This document shows, one piece after another, positions 52,952 through 61,245 of a DNA stretch of 64,000 bases. The stretch is from positions 496,001 to 560,000 of the forward strand of contig NZ_JANHLC010000003.1 of the NCBI RefSeq assembly GCF_028682395.1, given 5' to 3'. This DNA is from Pseudomonas putida (GTDB lineage: Bacteria > Pseudomonadota > Gammaproteobacteria > Pseudomonadales > Pseudomonadaceae). The stretch's first letter is position 1; each line of letters begins with the position of its first letter. The position numbers were made by a program, and so were the translations under genes. The notes below the pieces were generated by a model. That model was given only the letters and a program-made list of their open reading frames with translations, searched no databases and was not told where the DNA came from.

Positions 52952-54439
52952 ATGCTGCAAAAACTTAGACAAACGTGGTTTTCCAACGTCCGTGCCGACG
53001 TGCTCGCGGGGCTGGTGGTCGCACTCGCGCTGATCCCGGAAGCCATCGCCTTTTCCATCATCGCCGGGGTAGATCCCAAAGTCGGTCTCTACGCCTCCTT
53101 CTGTATCTGTGCTGTCATCGCCTTTGTCGGCGGGCGCCCCGGAATGATCTCGGCGGCGACAGGCGCCATGGCACTGCTGATGGTTACGCTGGTAAAAGAG
53201 CATGGACTCCAGTACCTGCTGGCCGCGACGCTACTATGTGGCGTACTTCAAATCCTTGCCGGCTACCTGAAGCTCGGCTCGTTGATGCGCTTTGTTTCAC
53301 GCTCGGTAGTCACCGGCTTCGTAAACGCATTAGCGATTCTGATTTTTATGGCGCAATTGCCTGAGCTGACCAATGTCACCTGGCATGTCTATGCCATGAC
53401 CGCTGCGGGCCTGGGAATCATCTACCTGTTCCCGTATGTACCGAAAATCGGCAAGGTGATTCCCTCTCCATTGGTGTGCATTCTGACGCTGACTGCCATC
53501 GCCATTTACCTCGGTTTGGATATCCGCACCGTCGGTGACATGGGCCAACTGCCTGATACGCTCCCGATCTTCCTCTGGCCTGAAGTTCCGCTGAATTTTG
53601 AAACCCTGCGCATCATTTTCCCGTACTCGGCTGCGTTGGCAGTAGTGGGTCTACTCGAATCAATGATGACCGCGACCATCGTCGACGACCTTACCGACAC
53701 CACCAGCAACAAAAACCGCGAGTGCAAAGGCCAGGGTGTGGCCAACATCGCTGCCGGCATGCTTGGCGGCATGGCAGGTTGCGCCATGATCGGCCAGTCG
53801 ATCATCAACGTGAAATCTGGTGGCCGCACCCGTCTCTCGACATTGTGTGCCGGCGTTTTCCTGCTGCTGATGGTGGTATTTCTTGGCGAGTGGCTCTCCA
53901 AAATCCCTATGGCGGCACTCGTGGCTGTGATGATCATGGTGTCCATCGGCACCTTTAGCTGGGATTCCTTGCGTAATCTGAAAGAGCATCCGCTGTCGAC
54001 CAACCTCGTCATGGTGGCGACCGTCGTGGTCGTCGTGGCCACTCACAATCTGGCTTACGGCGTACTGGTAGGTGTGCTGCTGGCCTCCCTGTTCTTCGCA
54101 AACAAGGTCGGGCACTACCTGGATATCAAGAGCACTCTTGAAGAGACGAAATCGCATCGGACTTACCGCGTCGTGGGCCAGGTGTTCTTTAGCTCTGCGG
54201 ACAAGTTCACTGAGGTTTTTGACTTCAAGGAGGCGCTCAACAAGGTCACCATCGATCTCACACAGGCGCATTTCTGGGATATCACCGCCGTCGCAGCGCT
54301 GGATAAGGTCGTGATCAAGTTCCGACGCGAAGGCGCTGAGGTTGAAGTGCTCGGTCTCAATGAAGCCAGCGCGACAATCGTTGACCGCTTCGGCGTGCAT
54401 GACAAACCCGGTGCCATCGACAAGCTCATGAGCCACTAA
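52952..54439 (+). CDS. SulP-family anion transporter with STAS domain
   Basis: A 495-residue SLC26/SulP protein. The 10-14 helix membrane part ([52 protein letters not shown]) is followed by a C-terminal STAS domain (about 400-490; [22 protein letters not shown]). It probably carries sulfate or bicarbonate with Na+ or H+. The ATG at 52952 is preferred to a TTG 12 bases earlier. A universal stress protein gene follows by 11 bases, a pairing often seen with bicarbonate-type SulP proteins. Confidence 0.88.
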   Translation: MLQKLRQTWFSNVRADVLAGLVVALALIPEAIAFSIIAGVDPKVGLYASFCICAVIAFVGGRPGMISAATGAMALLMVTLVKEHGLQYLLAATLLCGVLQILAGYLKLGSLMRFVSRSVVTGFVNALAILIFMAQLPELTNVTWHVYAMTAAGLGIIYLFPYVPKIGKVIPSPLVCILTLTAIAIYLGLDIRTVGDMGQLPDTLPIFLWPEVPLNFETLRIIFPYSAALAVVGLLESMMTATIVDDLTDTTSNKNRECKGQGVANIAAGMLGGMAGCAMIGQSIINVKSGGRTRLSTLCAGVFLLLMVVFLGEWLSKIPMAALVAVMIMVSIGTFSWDSLRNLKEHPLSTNLVMVATVVVVVATHNLAYGVLVGVLLASLFFANKVGHYLDIKSTLEETKSHRTYRVVGQVFFSSADKFTEVFDFKEALNKVTIDLTQAHFWDITAVAALDKVVIKFRREGAEVEVLGLNEASATIVDRFGVHDKPGAIDKLMSH

Positions 54440-54450
54440 GGAGAACGACA

Positions 54451-55302
54451 ATGACCCGCGTAATGGCATGCATTGATAACTCACAATCCTCATTGGCGGT
54501 CTGCGATTACGCAGCATGGGCCTCGCAACGACTCAGCGCTCCCCTGACCTTGCTTCATGTGCTGGATAAGGAGAAATATCCTGCATCCGCTGACCTCAGC
54601 GGCAATATCGGTCTCGGTAGCAGAGAACATCTGCTGGAAGAGTTGGCCATGCTGGATGCGCAGCGGGCAAAACTGGCGTTGGAGCATGGGCAGCACATGC
54701 TTGAAAAAGCTCGCGAGCGAACAGTTCACTCTGGCGCCATGTCACCTGATATGAAGCAGCGCCATGGCCATCTCGTCGAGAGCCTGAGCGATCTCCAAGA
54801 CGATATTCGGTTACTGGTGATTGGAAGAGTCGGTGAGGACAGCACGCGCAGTGCCCAAAGTCTTGGCAGCCAGATTGAAGCGATAGTCCGAACTATCCAC
54901 CGCCCCACCCTGATTACAACCAGCCATTTCAGGAAACCTGAAACGGTCATGGTGGCATTTGACGGCAGCGCAACAGGCCACAAGACCTTACAGATGCTTG
55001 CTTCAAGCCCGCTGTGCGAAGGCCTGCCAATTCATATCGTCATGGTTGGAACGGATTCTGAAGACAACCAGAACGCGCTGGAGAAGGCACGAACCACGCT
55101 TGCGTCTTCCGGCTCGCTGGTGCATTCCGAGATCCGCCCAGGCGAAGTAGAGTCCACACTGCATGCGTATCAGGCAGAGCACGGCATTGACCTCTTGGTC
55201 ATGGGGGCGTACGGGCACTCACGCATCAGGCAGTTTCTGATAGGCAGCACGACCACGACGATGCTGCGTACATCCACTGTACCCTTATTGCTGCTTCGCT
55301 GA
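54451..55302 (+). CDS. Tandem universal stress protein
   Basis: A 283-residue protein with two Usp domains (about 1-150 and 155-283). The second domain has the ATP-binding loop GAYGHSRIRQFLIGSTT (GxxGxnGS/T type); the first has a diverged version (GRVGEDSTRSAQ). It follows the SulP gene with GGAG upstream of the ATG and is probably in the same transcript, perhaps modulating the transporter under stress. Confidence 0.88.
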   Translation: MTRVMACIDNSQSSLAVCDYAAWASQRLSAPLTLLHVLDKEKYPASADLSGNIGLGSREHLLEELAMLDAQRAKLALEHGQHMLEKARERTVHSGAMSPDMKQRHGHLVESLSDLQDDIRLLVIGRVGEDSTRSAQSLGSQIEAIVRTIHRPTLITTSHFRKPETVMVAFDGSATGHKTLQMLASSPLCEGLPIHIVMVGTDSEDNQNALEKARTTLASSGSLVHSEIRPGEVESTLHAYQAEHGIDLLVMGAYGHSRIRQFLIGSTTTTMLRTSTVPLLLLR

Positions 55303-55394
55303 GCCAGTTCCACTGGCCACAGTATTTCCAGAACTGAGGAAATACCGTGGCCACCCTGGACGATGACTAACTGATCTTGCCGCTACGAGACCAC

Positions 55395-55928
55395 ATGCAA
55401 CTCATAACTGAAATTGTTCACCCCGAGCTGAAATCCAAGCAGGGCAGAGTATTCCGTCGACATGCAGCTCGCGGCATCGTGATGCGGGGTGAACAGATCC
55501 TGTTGCTGTTCACCGAGCGCTATAACGATTTCAGCTTTCCTGGAGGCGGCCTTGATGGTGACGAGGACATTGTCGCAGGCCTGAAGCGTGAGCTTGAGGA
55601 AGAGACTGGTGCTCGTGAAATACAGGTGCTCCAGCACTACGGTTACATCGAGGAGTACCGGCCCTACCAAAAGCCACAGTACGATCTGATGCACATGACC
55701 TCGCATTTTTATCAATGCGAAGTAGCGCCCCAGCTAGAGCCGGTGAGAATGGAAAGCCACGAAATCGCTAATGGTATGCGGCCTGTCTGGATCAACCTGC
55801 ATGAAGCCATCGCACACAATGAAGCCGTCATGCAGCGTCACGAGTCTTCGATGGGGCAGTCAATTCTGCGCGAAACCTACATGCTGAGAAAAGTCGCTTC
55901 CGAATTGTTGATGCCAATCAGCCTTTGA
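55395..55928 (+). CDS. Nudix hydrolase
   Basis: A 177-residue Nudix enzyme. The Nudix box fits the GX5EX7REUXEEXGU consensus: GGLDGDEDIVAGLKRELEEETGA in two parts from about residue 57. The N-terminal ARGIVMRGEQILLLFTERYNDFSFPGG is the usual first strand. It probably hydrolyses a nucleoside diphosphate derivative; the substrate is unknown. The ATG at 55395 is preferred to a TTG 18 bases upstream. The gene ends just before the IS66 element. Confidence 0.85.
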   Translation: MQLITEIVHPELKSKQGRVFRRHAARGIVMRGEQILLLFTERYNDFSFPGGGLDGDEDIVAGLKRELEEETGAREIQVLQHYGYIEEYRPYQKPQYDLMHMTSHFYQCEVAPQLEPVRMESHEIANGMRPVWINLHEAIAHNEAVMQRHESSMGQSILRETYMLRKVASELLMPISL

Positions 55929-55961
55929 GCTGACTATTTGGCGAAGTCCACTTAGCCTGCC

Positions 55962-57497
55962 TCAGGCAAGCATCCAATGCTGCGGGAGTAATTGCGTGAT
56001 TTCGCTCGCCCGCTGTGTCGGAAGCCGCATCAGTACATCCTTGAGATAGGCATACGGATCGTGCCCATTCATACGCGCCGACTGGATCAGGCTCATGATT
56101 GCCGCCGCCCTTTTTCCACTGCGCAGCGACCCGGCAAATAACCAGTTCGAGCGCCCAAGCGCCCACGGCCGGATCAAATTCTCGATCTGGTTATTGTCGA
56201 TGGGCACAGCACCATCTTCCAGGTAGCGCGTCAGCGCTACCCAGCGTTTAAGGCTGTAATCCAGGGCCTTGGCCGTGGCCGAACCCTCGGGCACAAGTTC
56301 GCGTTGGGCCAACATCCACTCATGCAGTTTTTCAGCGATGGGCACCGCTGTTTCCTGACGTAATCGCCAGCGGGCTTCGTCGCTCATTTCCTTGGCGTGT
56401 CGCTCGACTTCATACAACCCGCCAATCGAGTGAAGCGCCTGCTCCGCCAACTGGCTTTTATTGGCTGCATGCAGGTCGAAGAATTTGCGGCGTGCATGGG
56501 CCATGCAGCCGATTTCGGTGATGCCCAGCTCGAAGCTGGCCTTGTAGCCGGCGAAGTCATCGCAGACCAGCTTACCGTTCCACGTGCCCAGGAAGTTACG
56601 CGCATGTTCGCCGGCACGGCTGGGGCTGAAGTCGTAGACCACGGCCTTTAGGGCCGAGAAAGGCGTGGTGCTATAGGCCCACACGTAAGCGCGGTGGGTT
56701 TTCTTTTCGCCTGGTGCGAGCATCTGAACCGGGGTCTCATCGGCGTGGATCACGCCCTGGGCCAACACATGCTCACGCAGCGCATCGACCAGAGGCTGGA
56801 GCTGCACACCGGTCTGTCCGATCCATTGCGCCAGTGTCGAACGGGCGATGGGCAGTCCGGCCCGACCAAAAATCTTCTCCTGCCGGTACAGCGGTAAATG
56901 GTCGGCGAACTTCGCCACCATCACGTGGGCCAAAAGGCCTGCGGTCGGGATGCCCTTGTCGATCACTTGGGCCGGTACAGGCGCCTGGATCAGTGTTTCA
57001 CACTGACGGCACGTCCATTTTCCACGCACATGCCGCTCAACTGTGAACACGCCCGGAGTGTAATCGAGCTTCTCGCTGACGTTTTCGCCGATTCGCTGAA
57101 GCTGGCAGCCGCACACGCACTGAGTATTCTCTGGTTCGTGACGGATCACGGTTCGCGGAAACTGCGGCGGCAGTGGTGCACGCTTGGGCTTATGACGTGG
57201 CTCGGCCGGTGCGGCCGGCGGATTGGCTGCCTTCAGCTCGGCTTCGATAGCTGCGATATCGGTATCGAGCAGATCATCAAGCAGACTGCCTTGGTCGGGG
57301 CTCAGTTGCTCGCTGCGCTTGGCGAACTTGTGTCGCTTGAGGATGGCGATTTCATGAGCCAGTTGCTCGTTGACCGTTTCGAGGCGTTGGATTTTCTGGC
57401 TCATGGAGTCGACCTGGGACAGCAACTGCATAGCCTGTTCGGCCAAGCCGCGCAGCTGTTCCGGTGTCATCTGGTCGAGATTGGGCGAGGAAGTCAT
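55962..57497 (-). CDS. tnpC: IS66 family transposase TnpC
   Basis: A 511-residue DDE transposase. It has an N-terminal coiled coil (residues 10-60), the zinc-finger pair CVCGCQLQRIG and CRQCET, and the catalytic core with HADETPVQML, VCDDFAGYKASFELG and NNQIENLIRPWALGRSNWLF (the D, D and E of IS66 enzymes). No frameshift is visible, so it is probably active. The ATG at 57497 gives the standard length; a TTG 30 bases earlier is possible. Confidence 0.92.
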   Translation of the reverse strand: MTSSPNLDQMTPEQLRGLAEQAMQLLSQVDSMSQKIQRLETVNEQLAHEIAILKRHKFAKRSEQLSPDQGSLLDDLLDTDIAAIEAELKAANPPAAPAEPRHKPKRAPLPPQFPRTVIRHEPENTQCVCGCQLQRIGENVSEKLDYTPGVFTVERHVRGKWTCRQCETLIQAPVPAQVIDKGIPTAGLLAHVMVAKFADHLPLYRQEKIFGRAGLPIARSTLAQWIGQTGVQLQPLVDALREHVLAQGVIHADETPVQMLAPGEKKTHRAYVWAYSTTPFSALKAVVYDFSPSRAGEHARNFLGTWNGKLVCDDFAGYKASFELGITEIGCMAHARRKFFDLHAANKSQLAEQALHSIGGLYEVERHAKEMSDEARWRLRQETAVPIAEKLHEWMLAQRELVPEGSATAKALDYSLKRWVALTRYLEDGAVPIDNNQIENLIRPWALGRSNWLFAGSLRSGKRAAAIMSLIQSARMNGHDPYAYLKDVLMRLPTQRASEITQLLPQHWMLA

Positions 57498-57558
57498 GCC
57501 GCTGATTGTGTCAGAGCAGGTCGTCAACAGCGATAAACCGATGGGCTAATGGCAGGGG

Positions 57559-57894
57559 CTAAAGCACTGTGATCGCGCTGCCTGCGCCGACCCGCTGCCA
57601 CGGCAAACCCAGTACCAAGGCTTGAAGTTGCTCGTTATCGAGTTCGACTTCCGATCCGTGACGGATGCCGGGCCAATGAAACTTGCCTTGGTTCAATCGT
57701 CGCGCTGCCAGCCAAATGCCCACACCGTCATGCACCAAGACTTTCATTCGGTTGGCACGGCGATTAGCGAAGAGGTATGCGCAGTGCGGCTTCGCCACAC
57801 CGAACACCGCGATCACCCTGGCCAGCGCGGTCTCGGTACCGGCGCGCATGTCCATAGGCTCGGTGGCAAGCCAGATGGCATCGATCCGAATCAT
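57559..57894 (-). CDS. tnpB: IS66 accessory protein TnpB
   Basis: A 111-residue IS66 Orf2 protein with the family marks WLATEPMDMRAGTETALARV, AYLFANRRANRMKVLVHDGVGIWLAARRLNQGKF and a C-terminal W-containing segment. It is needed for transposition of IS66 elements. Its start overlaps the tnpA stop by four bases. Confidence 0.92.
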   Translation of the reverse strand: MIRIDAIWLATEPMDMRAGTETALARVIAVFGVAKPHCAYLFANRRANRMKVLVHDGVGIWLAARRLNQGKFHWPGIRHGSEVELDNEQLQALVLGLPWQRVGAGSAITVL

Positions 57895-58223
57895 TCCAAC
57901 AGGTCTCGCAGAAAGGTGGCACAGGCGACAGCGCTTTCGGTCGGCCAGTTCACTTTGACGGTGCCACGCGGGTGCTGGATTTCAATGCAGATACTTGATG
58001 AAGCTGCCTGCGAATGTCCTCCGGCTAGCGGCAAGGGCACTGGAATGAAAGCAGGTTGCAGCGCCATAGTTTTGTTCGTGAGTACCCTAATCCATTTATG
58101 TACGAGGTTCGCGTTAAGGCTGTGCTTCTGCGCGACGCTGGCAATCGATGCGCCGGGCTGGGCGCACTCTTGGACAACTTGGGCCTTGAAGGATTTTGAA
58201 TAGGAACGGCGTTGTGACTGCAT
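57891..58223 (-). CDS. tnpA: IS66 accessory protein TnpA
   Basis: A 110-residue IS66 Orf1 protein with an N-terminal helix-turn-helix (SYSKSFKAQVVQECAQPGAS and VAQKHSLNANLVHKWIR). It probably binds the element ends. First gene of the IS66 operon. Confidence 0.9.
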   Translation of the reverse strand: MQSQRRSYSKSFKAQVVQECAQPGASIASVAQKHSLNANLVHKWIRVLTNKTMALQPAFIPVPLPLAGGHSQAASSSICIEIQHPRGTVKVNWPTESAVACATFLRDLLE

Positions 58224-58284
58224 GGAAAGACCCGCTTAAAAGGCTAGAAATGGTGTCCACTTAAATTAGGTGGACACCATCGCC

Positions 58285-58609
58285 TTTGGCGTCGGGGTCA
58301 GGAAGGTGAGTTGGCCGGACGGTTACGGTCGTGGCTTGGCATAGTCAGTCCAGGCGTTAGGAAGCTGGGCTGCACTGTGCTGGCAGTCCTGCACTCCTGG
58401 CCTACCTTGCAGGATTGGTATGGTCACCAGTCTTTCCCAGGTCTTGGTCCTGGCAGCAGGCATGGTCCATGCCCGCCATCATTTCCATGCCCATGGTCTG
58501 CATTGGGCAAGGTTCAGTCGCCGAATCGATGCCCGCCATCCCGTTAAGCGGAAGCGCCACGATAAGAATCAGGATGGGCGAGTATAGGTTACCGGGATGA
58601 ACTCACCAT
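58285..58609 (-). pseudogene. Decayed Cys/Met-rich copper-associated gene cut by IS66
   Basis: An ATG overlapping the copS stop (TAATG) opens a frame that stops after six codons. A second frame then reads YSPILILIVALPLNGMAGID, a signal-like helix, followed by EPCPMQTMGMEMMAGMDHACCQDQD and KTGDHTNP before a stop at 58402. In a third frame the sequence continues as QECRTAS... and ends TFLTPTPKAMV at the IS66 boundary. This matches small Cys/Met-rich proteins found after copS in pseudomonads. Frameshifts plus loss of the 3' end make it non-functional. Confidence 0.55.
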
Positions 58610-60015
58610 TAAGGGGTTGGGGCTGCACCAACCAACCGCATGGAGGCTGGGAGACTGATGAAGAAGGTTGTGACACCCTCCGCTGAAGTACACCAAATTC
58701 GTCCGCTGTGAGCCTCGATGATGGAGCGTGTTATCGACAGGCCTAGGCCTGCATTGCTTGGCCCGCCTTCGCGTCTGGCTGGATCGGCCCGATAGAACCG
58801 GTGGAAGATCTTGCCAATGTGCTGAGGATCGATGGTTACTCCGCTGTTACGTACGGATAGCGTCACGGTTTCACGTGTTTGCTCGATCTGCACTGATATC
58901 TCGTTGCCTTCCGGGGTGTAGCGCAACGCGTTCGATAAAATGTTGGAAAGCGCTCGGTCAATCATCAGGCGATCGCCACGAACCTTGCCACGACCTTGGA
59001 GGGTCAGCTGAATGCCCCGGTCCTCAGCCAGGAACTGGTAGTACTCGAACAGCTTGTATACGAGTTCGGAGAGGTCCACATCGATCTGCTCGGGCACGAT
59101 CAGACCGTTGTCCGCCTTGGCGAGGAAAAGCATGTCGTCAATCATGCGCGACATGCGCTTGAGGTCTTCCAGGTTCGAATAGAGGTTTTCCTCATATGCA
59201 TCCAGGTCACGCTTCTTGGTGAGCACCACTTCAGTATGGGTCAGTAGGTTGCTGACCGGCGTTCTCAACTCGTGAGCGATATCGGCAGAAAAGTTGGACA
59301 ACCGAACGAATGCATCCTCCAATCGTCCCAGCATCCCGTTGAAAGACAGGATGAGCTCCTGAAGCTCAATCGGTACGGGCTTCAGGGGAATGCGCTCGCG
59401 GAGCGATCTTGCTGACATCGCGGTCGCCACTTTGGTGATTTGCCCGACAGGCCGAAGCCCGCTTTTGGCCACGACCCAGCCCAAGCCTGCACTCACCACT
59501 GCACTGATCACCAAGCCGATCCCGAACCACCACTGCAAGGTGTGGAAGAAATGGGCATGAGTGGTGACATCGAGCATCAGCACCGCCGTCACAGGTTCCG
59601 GCTCGCCCGCGATGGCCAACTGGGCGGTGATACCGCGGAAGTTCTGCGATTCATCCTGCCACTCCCAGACCGCACCCTGGCGCGCCTGCTCGAACCGCTG
59701 AGGAATTTGGGAGGCTTTGGAGTCTGAAAAAAGGGTCGTTCCGTCAGCCTTGGTGATTTTCGCCGAAAGATCCTGATGTGCGCCGAGCAATGCCCGCAGC
59801 TGCTGCTCCTGATCGCCGAGCTCGCCTCGCGCTGCTGAAATGGACAGAATATGACGCGTTGACTCCAGCTTTTCGGAGAGCGCCTGCTCATCCAGCATCC
59901 GGAAATGGTGCTGGCTGAGCCCGTAGAAAGCCACGCCGGCAACGACCAAGACAGCAGTCACCGCGAACATGAACATCAGGGTCAGTCGCTTGACGAGCGA
60001 TGATTGCGGGCGCAT
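58609..60015 (-). CDS. copS: Copper sensor histidine kinase CopS
   Basis: A 468-residue two-component kinase of the CusS/CopS/IrlS type. It has two membrane helices (about 15-35 and 160-185) around a periplasmic sensor domain, a HAMP domain, HisKA with HELRTPVSN, and HATPase with NILSNALRYTP and GLGLSITRSI. It senses periplasmic copper and phosphorylates CopR. The start is an ATG sharing one base with the copR stop (TGATG), so copR-copS are coupled. Confidence 0.92.
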   Translation of the reverse strand: MRPQSSLVKRLTLMFMFAVTAVLVVAGVAFYGLSQHHFRMLDEQALSEKLESTRHILSISAARGELGDQEQQLRALLGAHQDLSAKITKADGTTLFSDSKASQIPQRFEQARQGAVWEWQDESQNFRGITAQLAIAGEPEPVTAVLMLDVTTHAHFFHTLQWWFGIGLVISAVVSAGLGWVVAKSGLRPVGQITKVATAMSARSLRERIPLKPVPIELQELILSFNGMLGRLEDAFVRLSNFSADIAHELRTPVSNLLTHTEVVLTKKRDLDAYEENLYSNLEDLKRMSRMIDDMLFLAKADNGLIVPEQIDVDLSELVYKLFEYYQFLAEDRGIQLTLQGRGKVRGDRLMIDRALSNILSNALRYTPEGNEISVQIEQTRETVTLSVRNSGVTIDPQHIGKIFHRFYRADPARREGGPSNAGLGLSITRSIIEAHSGRIWCTSAEGVTTFFISLPASMRLVGAAPTP

Positions 60016-60692
60016 CACTCTGCCACATCCATCATGTAGCCCATGCCTCGGGCGGTATGGATGAGCTTTGGCGCGAAGTCGTCATCAATCTTGGCCCGCA
60101 GTCGGCGAATCGCGACCTCGATCACGTTGGTGTCACTGTCGAAGTTCATGTCCCAGACCTGAGAAGCGATCAGCGACTTGGGGAGCACCTCCCCGCGTCG
60201 GCGCATGAGCAGCTCCAAAAGGGCAAACTCCTTGGCAGTAAGGTCGATCCGCTTGCCGTTTCGCGTAGCCCGGCGCTTGAGCAGGTCAACCTCAAGGTCC
60301 GCCATCTTCATGGTGGTTTGAGCAGAACCACCGTTGCCTCTGCGCAGCAGTGTGCGGACCCGAGCCAACAGCTCAGAGAACGCAAAGGGCTTCACAAGGT
60401 AGTCATCAGCACCCAGCTCCAAGCCTTTAACGCGATCATCTACGCCATCACGGGCCGTGAGAAAGAGGACCGGCACGTCTTTCCCCGCTGCCCGGATCTT
60501 GCGCAGGACCTCCCAGCCATCGAGCCCCGGCATCATTACGTCCAAGATCAGCAAGTCATACGCTTCGCTCTGCGCCTGTTGCAGGGCGTCAGTGCCTGTC
60601 ATCACCCGGTCTACAGTGAAGCCAGCCTCTGTTAGGCCTTGCTGGAGGTAGACACCGGTTTTCGGCTCATCTTCGGCTACGAGTAATTTCAT
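60015..60692 (-). CDS. copR: Copper response regulator CopR
   Basis: A 225-residue OmpR-family regulator. The receiver domain has the acidic pocket and phospho-Asp in [14 protein letters not shown] and the switch lysine region [17 protein letters not shown]; the C-terminal winged helix ends [33 protein letters not shown]. This is the CopR/CusR/IrlR subgroup. It is divergent from the PtrA-like gene and copA, which it probably activates. Confidence 0.93.
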   Translation of the reverse strand: MKLLVAEDEPKTGVYLQQGLTEAGFTVDRVMTGTDALQQAQSEAYDLLILDVMMPGLDGWEVLRKIRAAGKDVPVLFLTARDGVDDRVKGLELGADDYLVKPFAFSELLARVRTLLRRGNGGSAQTTMKMADLEVDLLKRRATRNGKRIDLTAKEFALLELLMRRRGEVLPKSLIASQVWDMNFDSDTNVIEVAIRRLRAKIDDDFAPKLIHTARGMGYMMDVAE

Positions 60693-60857
60693 CTGCTCTC
60701 ATCCACGCGGAGTGCATCTCCAGTTTGCAGGAAAAAAGACGCCCAACCAGAAGCTGACGGAAAAGTAATGTCGCGATCAGTTTTCTGACAGCACCGCGAG
60801 GCTAATTTGACCCTGTACCTGACGCCATGAGGCGCAGAACCCACTGAGGATCTCCAG

Positions 60858-61064
60858 ATGAACATGGTCAAAGCAATTGTGGTGGTCGTTACCTTCGGCA
60901 TGGCAGGCATCGCCCTGGCAGAGGGCGGCGCGGACCGGACCTTTGCGCGGATGGAAGCGGCTCGCCAAAACTCCATGCAGGCCTATCAGGTTGCGCAGCA
61001 GGAGAAAGAGCAGCCGCCGGTCGCCGCACAGTCCAGCAAGCATGTCGGCCACGAGAGCTGCTGA
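60858..61064 (+). CDS. PtrA-like small periplasmic copper-response protein
   Basis: A 68-residue protein with a signal peptide (MNMVKAIVVVVTFGMAGIALAEG), the segment ADRTFARMEAARQNSMQAYQ and a C-terminal HVGHESC. This is the pattern of PtrA, a copper-induced protein controlled by CopR in Pseudomonas aeruginosa. GAGGA lies eight bases before the ATG. It is divergent from copR. Confidence 0.75.
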   Translation: MNMVKAIVVVVTFGMAGIALAEGGADRTFARMEAARQNSMQAYQVAQQEKEQPPVAAQSSKHVGHESC

Positions 61065-61071
61065 TCCGAGC

Positions 61072-61086
61072 TTACAGAAATGTAAT
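61072..61086. promoter_or_regulatory. CopR box upstream of copA
   Basis: TTACAGAAATGTAAT is an interrupted palindrome (TTAC-N6-GTAA) like the CopR/CusR boxes of pseudomonads. It lies 160 bp before copA and just after the PtrA-like gene. A weaker half-like site (GTAATGTC) lies near 60765 in the copR-ptrA gap. Confidence 0.55.
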
Positions 61087-61245
61087 CACTCCGGAATCTG
61101 AACTATGGCAGTTTCAGACTACGGCCTCTCATCAGCCTCGCGCAGTAGCGAAAGTCTACGAGACTGGTGAGAGCTCCAACGAACCCAAGGGCTGCGCCAT
61201 CGAGCAGCCTGGATATCAGCGATCTACCTGACTGGACGCAACGGC

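Larger units (their letters stand above)
55946..58280 (-). mobile_element. IS66-family insertion sequence, complete
   Basis: About 2.3 kb carrying the three standard IS66 genes in order tnpA, tnpB, tnpC on the minus strand. Both ends show GTCCAC[C/T]TA reading inward (left from 55946, right reading from 58275), and the right end forms an 11-bp inverted repeat ATGGTGTCCAC/GTGGACACCAT (58250-58280). Exact ends and target duplication could not be fixed by eye. Confidence 0.75.
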
